From a bacterium (GTDB lineage Bacteria; Spirochaetota; UBA4802; UBA5550): a stretch of 10,859 nucleotides of DNA. The stretch lies in assembly GCA_024224995.1 (NCBI GenBank), contig JAAENB010001099.1, forward strand, positions 1 to 10,859, read 5' to 3'. A model generated the notes under the pieces. It was not told where the DNA came from. It saw only the letters and a list, made by a program, of their open reading frames with translations, and made no database searches. Of the stretch, positions 5,902 through 10,859 are shown piece by piece. The stretch's first letter is position 1. Each line of letters opens with the position of its first letter. The position numbers and the translations under genes were made by a program.

Positions 5902-8900
5902 ATGAAAAAAATAATATCGGTATTTATTCTATCGTTGATAGTTTTAATCTTTTCTTGTAAGGAACCACCTGGTTCCGGTGACCCGGATATTCCTTCCAGG
6001 CCGGTTATGGCAGTTGAAGTGGATTCTGCTGCAATTGACCGGAATTACACCTATGATTTTGGTGCCGGAATTCCGGATAATTCAAAAAAGGTTGTTGTTG
6101 CAATAACTAATAAGGGTTCCGAAAACCTGGTGCTCGATGATATTCAAGTTGAGGGGAGCGGGGCAGCTGCTTTCTCTATTTCAAAAGCCGCAATGGTTTC
6201 AACGCTGGCTTACGGTGAACGTACCAATTTTGAGCTTGTTTTTTCTCCCGGCAGCCCTGATGTATTTACCGCGTCAGTATCAATAGCAAGTAATACTTCC
6301 CGCGTTAGAGATTTTAAATTTAATATCCGGGGTGAGGGACAGTGTCTTGAAGGTGATGACTTCAGAAACCTGGACCAGGTATATGCTGCCGGAAGCTATT
6401 TTTCCAACGGCATTGCCATGAAAAGCTTTGTTTCCGGCAATTACGCCTATGTTGCTGATTTTCAGGATGGTCTTAAGATTATTGATGTTTCAAATAAAAA
6501 TATTCCCGTATTGGTGGGAAGTCATAGAGGTCCCGGTGAAGCTGCCAATGTATATGTTGACGGCAGCTATGCCTATGTTGCCGGGGGATCAAGCCGGAGT
6601 GTGCTTATTTATTCTGTTTCCGATCCGGCTAATCCGTCCCTGGCGGGTGAATTGTCTCATGAAACAGACGCGGACCAGGTGTATGGTATTTTTGTTCAGA
6701 ACAATCGTGCCTATGTAACTTCCGGTGATGATGAGTATGGAAACTCCAACCTGTTTATCTGGAATGTTGCTGATCCCGAAAATCCGTCATTATTAGGTCG
6801 CTATACCTGTCCCAATTCTGTCTATTCGGTTTTTGTTTATGGCTCCTATGCCTACCTGGCAGAACTGGACAATGGGGTCCGCGTGATTAATATATCCGAT
6901 CCCGCATCTCCCTTCGAGAGCATGGTTCTGGATACGGATGGAACTGCCTGGAGTGTTACTGCCGCTAACGGTTATCTCTATGTTGCCGACGGCAGCGCAG
7001 GATTAAAAATATTCGGTAGTTCCGGATTTGGTATTGGCTTTTCTCTGGCGAAGATTGGTGAATTTTCACTGCAAGGATCGCAATCGTATGAAGTTGCTGT
7101 TTCCGGTACTGTCGCGTATGTTGCCGACAATACCCACGGCTTAATGCTTGTTGATGTTTCCAATCCCTCGAACCCGGAGCTGGTTAATTCTTACCAGACG
7201 GAAGGTGCGGCTGCCGGGGTATATTTATCGGACAATACTGCTTTTGTTTCCGATGAAGAAGGACTTTCTATTTATTATACCGGGGACCTGGTTCTTCCTG
7301 TTTCCACTCCCAATCCCCTCCGTAATAAGGTAAAAAGCGGTTCCGTTGTTACGTTAACTGCCAATGAACCGGCTGCTGTTTATTATACCCTTGACGGGTC
7401 AACTCCAAATGCCTGTTCCGCGAAATATCATTTTCCCATTGTTGTTAATGAAGATACCACAGTTAATTATTTTGCTGTTGATTACGCGGGCAACCGGGAA
7501 GCTAAAAAAAGCATGAGCTATAGTATCGACGATACTCCCCCGGTTACCACTCCTTCGGTTGATCCGGGCTTGTATGCTGAGCTTGTAATGCTTGCTCTTG
7601 AGTCTGATGAACCTGCGGTTATATATTATACCCTGGACGGCAGCACTCCCTCAACCGCCTCAAGAATATATAGTTCACCCGTTGTTATTTCGCAGCCGGG
7701 GGCACTTGTTCGATATTTTGCAGTGGATACTGCCGGGAACCGTGAAACAGTCAAATCCGCACAGTATACTATTGACATGACAGCTCCAGTAACTCTTGTC
7801 TCCCCCCGGGGAGGGACCTTTGCTGAAGATATTAGTGTAACATTGACTGCAAACGAAGCTGCGGTTATCTACTATACTCTGGACGGCAGTGAACCAACTA
7901 CCGGTTCCACGGTTTATGATGCTCCCATAGTTATTACGGAACCGGGTGCAGCGATCAACTATTTTTCTGTTGATACTGCTGGCAACCGGGAACTTCTAAA
8001 AACCGAAACTTATAAAATTGATTCTACGCCCCCGGTGACCACTCCTTCGATTGATGAAGGTCTTTATGCTGAAGTCGTCGGGCTTGCTCTTTCGGCTGAT
8101 GAACCTGCTGTTATTTATTATACTCTGGACGGCAGCACTCCCACAACGGCATCGCGGGTATATACTTCGCCCATTACTATTTCGGACCCGGGAGCAGTTG
8201 TTAGCTATTTTGCCGTGGATACTGCCGGTAATCGTGAAGCGGTTAAATCCGGTCACTATATTGTTGATACGACTTCTCCGTATATTTACGCGTCTCCCTG
8301 TGCAGGGATTTACCCGGAAGGTCTTACCGTGACCTTTTCCGTGAATGAGCCCGCCACTGTCTATTATACTCTTGACGGCAGCGAGCCCTCTACCGCTTCC
8401 ATGGTCTATGGTTCTTCTTTTATTATTCCGCCGCCCGGTGCAACGCTTAAATATTTTGCCGTTGATACTGCGGGCAACCAGGGAATGACCAAAACCTGTG
8501 TATATACGGTGGATAACGAGGTTCCGGTTACAACTGCTTATCCCGAACCGGGAAGTGTTGCTGAAAGTTTCAGTATGTACCTGTCGGCAAATGAGCCTGC
8601 AACTATTTATTATACGCTGGACGGCAGCGAGCCCGGTACAGACTCAATGGTATATACAAATCCCCGGTATATTTCATTTACGTCTCAAAATACGGAAGTA
8701 ACAGTAAAATATTTTTCCGTTGACCTGGCAGGGAACCGTGAAGCGGTTCAGGAAGCACGGTATTATTGTAACCGATGGGATCCGCCTGTGGTGACGGCAA
8801 CTCCTGCCGGGGGAACGCATGGGGATAGTATAAGCATTGCTCTTACCGCTAATAAGCCCGGTAAGATCTATTATACGTTTAGTGGGGGCGATCCTGTTCC

Positions 8901-10503
8901 GGGGAGTTCATCATCTATTCCTTATTTTGGTACCATGGAATATGAGGAACCAATAACTCTTGACTGGGATTCTCATATGTGGGGATGGTGGAACGGCACC
9001 TTAAAATTCCTGGCCGTTGATCAATATGGGCTTATCAGCGAAATAAAAACAGAGACCTACTCAGTTGTAGAGGCTACTGCTGTTACTCCCAAATTTTTAC
9101 CGGGCAATTCGCACTATGGCATACCTGAAATTGCCGTTGAAATAAAGACGCAGACTTCAGGTGCAACCATGAAGTATACGCTGGACGGAAGTGATCCAAT
9201 TACCAGTGAAACGGCTCTTGTCTATTCCGAAAAACTGATTATTTCATCGGCCGCGCGAATACGGGCTTATGCGTTTAGAGAAGGGCTTGAAAACTCTGCT
9301 GTTGCTGAAATAAACTATACTTTTGGAGATGATATTTCTCAGCTTATCTCAACAGAGGGGAATGCCTATTCGCATAAAGCATCTATCATGGATCAGGATG
9401 AAAACCTGGTTATTGCCGTGATAGATAGAAGCGATGGCAACAAACTGAGAGTTCTGAAATGGGAAAACAGTACTGAGTGGACCGATCTTGGTACACTTAA
9501 TGAAGAAGGGTATGCCAGTTTGGTTTACCTGGTAATTGATCCTTCGGACAACAAGCCTGTTATCTGTTATTATTATAGCAATACAGTATATATCAGGAAA
9601 TGGGAAAGCGGAACCACCTGGATAAACCTGGGAACAATTACTAAAGAGACTTCGTTGAGCTGTATTTCCATGTTTCTTGATCCATCGGATAATAAACCAA
9701 TAATAGCATTTCGTTATTATCATGACGGTAGTAGTTATGAATCATCAATTATGAAATGGGATAGCGGAACAACCTGGTCCGATCTTGCTTTTCCCGAAAA
9801 AGTATACGATATGTTTCTCCGGGCTGATCCTTCCGATAATAAAGTGTTGGTTTTCTATTTAACTGCTTCGGATTTAAAGCTTAAGCTGATGAAATGGGAA
9901 GATGAAACAACCTGGTCCAGCCTGGGAACCATCAGTGATGTCCGTACTGTCTCAACAAAAATTCTCACTGATCCTCTGGATAAGAGCCTGCTTATTCTAT
10001 TTCTCGAAAGGAATGATAATAATTTAAAAGCGGTAAAATATGAAGGAGATGGAGCCTGGACAGATCTTGGAGTGATTATGCCCGGATTAACAAGTTGGTA
10101 TACAAGCTTTTATCGTGCTTGCTTTGATCCTTCTGATAATAAACCGGTTGTGGCGTTTAAGAATTATAGTGACAAAAGCGATCCGGATAATCTCTATCGG
10201 ATACACCTGAAAAAATGGAACAGTGATACTTCATGGATCGATATGGGGTACGCGCCGGTAAAGGATAGTTCTGTCAGGTCATTGTATATTGACAGTGATG
10301 ATAATTACATTGTCTCTACTCGCCAGTCTTCTTCGCCTAACGGCATCCAGGTAATAAAACGGTTCGGTGAGTTCGAATGGGATGATCTGGGGTTTATTAC
10401 TACTGAGGCCGACAGTAATGTTTACCAGTTTGTTCCCTCCAATGGCATACCTTTTTTAATCAGTACCGATAATGGGGGTATCAGGATTTTAAAGCTTAAG
10501 TAA
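5902..10503 (+). CDS. Large multidomain lipoprotein: Hydin-type domain, LVIVD propeller, eight CHB_HEX_C Ig repeats, C-terminal propeller
   Basis: A 1533-residue lipoprotein. Residues 1-19 are a lipoprotein signal (MKK, hydrophobic core, IFSC with Cys19), followed by a Gly/Pro/Asp-rich tether. Residues about 35-147 resemble the ASPM/SPD-2/Hydin or choice-of-anchor D domain (AITNKGSENLVL, FELVFSP, FNIRGEG). About 155-463 hold seven LVIVD-type blades (GLKIIDVS, VRVINISDPASP, GLMLVDVSNPSNP). About 467-1143 hold eight modules with the YYTLDGSxP...FAVDTAGNRE pattern of the chitobiase/hexosaminidase C-terminal Ig-like domain. About 1145-1533 hold seven repeats of DPSDNKPVI...KWxSGTTWxxLG, presumably a second propeller of a type I cannot name. 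No catalytic domain is visible, so it is probably a structural or ligand-binding surface or periplasmic protein. It is transcribed alone, ending at a strong terminator. Domain families are recognised by pattern only. Confidence 0.93.
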   Translation: MKKIISVFILSLIVLIFSCKEPPGSGDPDIPSRPVMAVEVDSAAIDRNYTYDFGAGIPDNSKKVVVAITNKGSENLVLDDIQVEGSGAAAFSISKAAMVSTLAYGERTNFELVFSPGSPDVFTASVSIASNTSRVRDFKFNIRGEGQCLEGDDFRNLDQVYAAGSYFSNGIAMKSFVSGNYAYVADFQDGLKIIDVSNKNIPVLVGSHRGPGEAANVYVDGSYAYVAGGSSRSVLIYSVSDPANPSLAGELSHETDADQVYGIFVQNNRAYVTSGDDEYGNSNLFIWNVADPENPSLLGRYTCPNSVYSVFVYGSYAYLAELDNGVRVINISDPASPFESMVLDTDGTAWSVTAANGYLYVADGSAGLKIFGSSGFGIGFSLAKIGEFSLQGSQSYEVAVSGTVAYVADNTHGLMLVDVSNPSNPELVNSYQTEGAAAGVYLSDNTAFVSDEEGLSIYYTGDLVLPVSTPNPLRNKVKSGSVVTLTANEPAAVYYTLDGSTPNACSAKYHFPIVVNEDTTVNYFAVDYAGNREAKKSMSYSIDDTPPVTTPSVDPGLYAELVMLALESDEPAVIYYTLDGSTPSTASRIYSSPVVISQPGALVRYFAVDTAGNRETVKSAQYTIDMTAPVTLVSPRGGTFAEDISVTLTANEAAVIYYTLDGSEPTTGSTVYDAPIVITEPGAAINYFSVDTAGNRELLKTETYKIDSTPPVTTPSIDEGLYAEVVGLALSADEPAVIYYTLDGSTPTTASRVYTSPITISDPGAVVSYFAVDTAGNREAVKSGHYIVDTTSPYIYASPCAGIYPEGLTVTFSVNEPATVYYTLDGSEPSTASMVYGSSFIIPPPGATLKYFAVDTAGNQGMTKTCVYTVDNEVPVTTAYPEPGSVAESFSMYLSANEPATIYYTLDGSEPGTDSMVYTNPRYISFTSQNTEVTVKYFSVDLAGNREAVQEARYYCNRWDPPVVTATPAGGTHGDSISIALTANKPGKIYYTFSGGDPVPGSSSSIPYFGTMEYEEPITLDWDSHMWGWWNGTLKFLAVDQYGLISEIKTETYSVVEATAVTPKFLPGNSHYGIPEIAVEIKTQTSGATMKYTLDGSDPITSETALVYSEKLIISSAARIRAYAFREGLENSAVAEINYTFGDDISQLISTEGNAYSHKASIMDQDENLVIAVIDRSDGNKLRVLKWENSTEWTDLGTLNEEGYASLVYLVIDPSDNKPVICYYYSNTVYIRKWESGTTWINLGTITKETSLSCISMFLDPSDNKPIIAFRYYHDGSSYESSIMKWDSGTTWSDLAFPEKVYDMFLRADPSDNKVLVFYLTASDLKLKLMKWEDETTWSSLGTISDVRTVSTKILTDPLDKSLLILFLERNDNNLKAVKYEGDGAWTDLGVIMPGLTSWYTSFYRACFDPSDNKPVVAFKNYSDKSDPDNLYRIHLKKWNSDTSWIDMGYAPVKDSSVRSLYIDSDDNYIVSTRQSSSPNGIQVIKRFGEFEWDDLGFITTEADSNVYQFVPSNGIPFLISTDNGGIRILKLK
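7300..9330 (+). repeat. Tandem array of eight Ig-like module repeats
   Basis: The codons for YYT (or KYT) of the repeated core fall at 7381, 7624, 7870, 8116, 8362, 8608, 8869 and 9175. Steps are 243, then 246 four times, then 261 and 306 bases. The central repeats therefore have an exact 82-codon period, while the last two have diverged by insertion and lost the canonical LDGS or YYT. Units 2 and 4 (both beginning PPVTTPS) are more alike than neighbours are. Confidence 0.9.
9350..10497 (+). repeat. Seven-fold KW-TTW repeat region (probable second beta-propeller)
   Basis: Seven copies of a roughly 50-residue unit carry an Asp-Pro-Ser-Asp-Asn-Lys-Pro strand lead and a KWxxxTxWxxLG end (KWENSTEWTDLG, KWESGTTWINLG, KWDSGTTWSDLA, KWEDETTWSSLG, KYEGDGAWTDLG, KWNSDTSWIDMG, KRFGEFEWDDLG). 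A final IRILKLK strand could close the ring. The repeat count is seen; the propeller fold is inferred. Confidence 0.75.
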
Positions 10504-10510
10504 CGGGCTA

Positions 10511-10541
10511 AAAATAACGAGGGGCTTCCCCTCGTTATTTT
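10511..10541. terminator. Strong intrinsic terminator after the large lipoprotein
   Basis: A perfect 14-bp stem (10511-10524 with 10528-10541) closes a CTT loop. Its core is ACGAGGGG/CCCCTCGT, with AAAATA on the left arm and TATTTT on the right. It begins 7 bases after the stop codon. The A/T flanks would let it work in both directions. It separates the two lipoprotein genes into different transcripts. Confidence 0.92.
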
Positions 10542-10669
10542 GAATAAAACTACACGCCTGTTTATAAAAATTTTCAAGTAATATAAAAAAATATTGCCCT
10601 TTTATCCTTCCGAATCATACTTATATAAAAAGGTCTGTAATTATTTACAAAAAATCCAAGGAGATGTCT

Positions 10670-10859
10670 ATGAAAAATTTTTTTCCCGTTTTTATTCTTT
10701 CTTTCCTCGTTTCAATAATTGGCTGTGGAGGTTCCCCCGATCCGAATCCCGATCCCGGTGATCCGGATACCTCTTCACAACCCGCAATTGTAGTTGAAAT
10801 AAATTCAGTTGCCATTAATAATCAATATAGCTTTGATTTTGGATCAAGTACCTTTGATA
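10670..10859 (+). CDS. Paralogous lipoprotein, N-terminal part only (runs off the window)
   Basis: An ATG at 10670 follows AAGGAGA (10658-10664) at ideal spacing. The 63 complete codons visible give a signal peptide ending IIGC, with the lipid-bearing Cys at position 19 as in the preceding lipoprotein. A PDPNPDPGDPD tether and then AIVVEINSVAINNQYSFDFGS follow. The last segment lines up with AVEVDSAAIDRNYTYDFGA in the upstream gene, so the two are tandem paralogues sharing at least the start of the Hydin-type domain. The rest of the architecture is outside the window. The 166-base gap before it holds the terminator and AT-rich sequence in which I found no convincing promoter. Confidence 0.88.
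   Translation, partial: MKNFFPVFILSFLVSIIGCGGSPDPNPDPGDPDTSSQPAIVVEINSVAINNQYSFDFGSSTFD

Noticed and set aside
7300..9330. CRISPR-like array
   Set aside because: The regular period is of coding repeats with no short constant repeat or unique spacers, and the frame is open throughout.

Overview
The window looks like chromosomal DNA of a spirochaete, probably near Treponema or Spirochaeta. The reasons are moderate base composition, spirochaete-style lipoprotein signals (an Ile-Phe-Ser-Cys and an Ile-Ile-Gly-Cys lipobox at Cys19 of two paralogous genes), large surface-type repeat lipoproteins, and an unusual ClpA relative. The assignment rests on gene content and recall of protein families; no search was run.

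Layout. Bases 1-290 hold no gene. They carry a long imperfect hairpin with perfect 27-bp arms (112-205) and a full-consensus sigma-70 promoter (261-289). The promoter serves a plus-strand integral-membrane enzyme of the CarS (CDP-archaeol synthase-like, DUF46) family (321-812). Three minus-strand genes follow, read right to left: an unrecognised cytosolic protein (5674-5096), a very large membrane-anchored AAA+ protein (5026-1490), and a small exported protein (1480-875) whose ribosome binding site overlaps the AAA+ stop codon. A divergent intergenic region with palindromes and a hairpin (about 5675-5901) leads to a 1533-residue plus-strand lipoprotein (5902-10503). That gene ends at a strong terminator and is followed by the start of a paralogous lipoprotein that runs off the window (10670 onward).

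The most striking object is the AAA+ gene. It encodes one membrane segment, a novel N-terminal region and two ClpA/ClpC-like AAA+ modules. D1 has lost its Walker B acidic pair and arginine fingers; D2 keeps its catalytic residues but lacks the GYVG pore loop. At the C-terminus is a region that aligns by eye with bacterial release factor 2, from its coiled-coil domain to its last residues. The catalytic GGQ domain is missing and replaced by about 30 residues. A membrane-tethered Clp-type motor fused to a hydrolysis-dead release-factor mimic suggests a ribosome- or tRNA-linked quality-control machine. That function is inference; the motifs are visible.

The large lipoprotein has an ASPM/SPD-2/Hydin-type domain, a seven-blade LVIVD propeller, eight chitobiase-C-terminal-like Ig modules (mostly at an exact 246-bp period) and a second seven-repeat propeller. 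It is probably a long, rigid surface or periplasmic interaction protein. The second lipoprotein begins the same way, so the locus looks like a tandem paralogous family.
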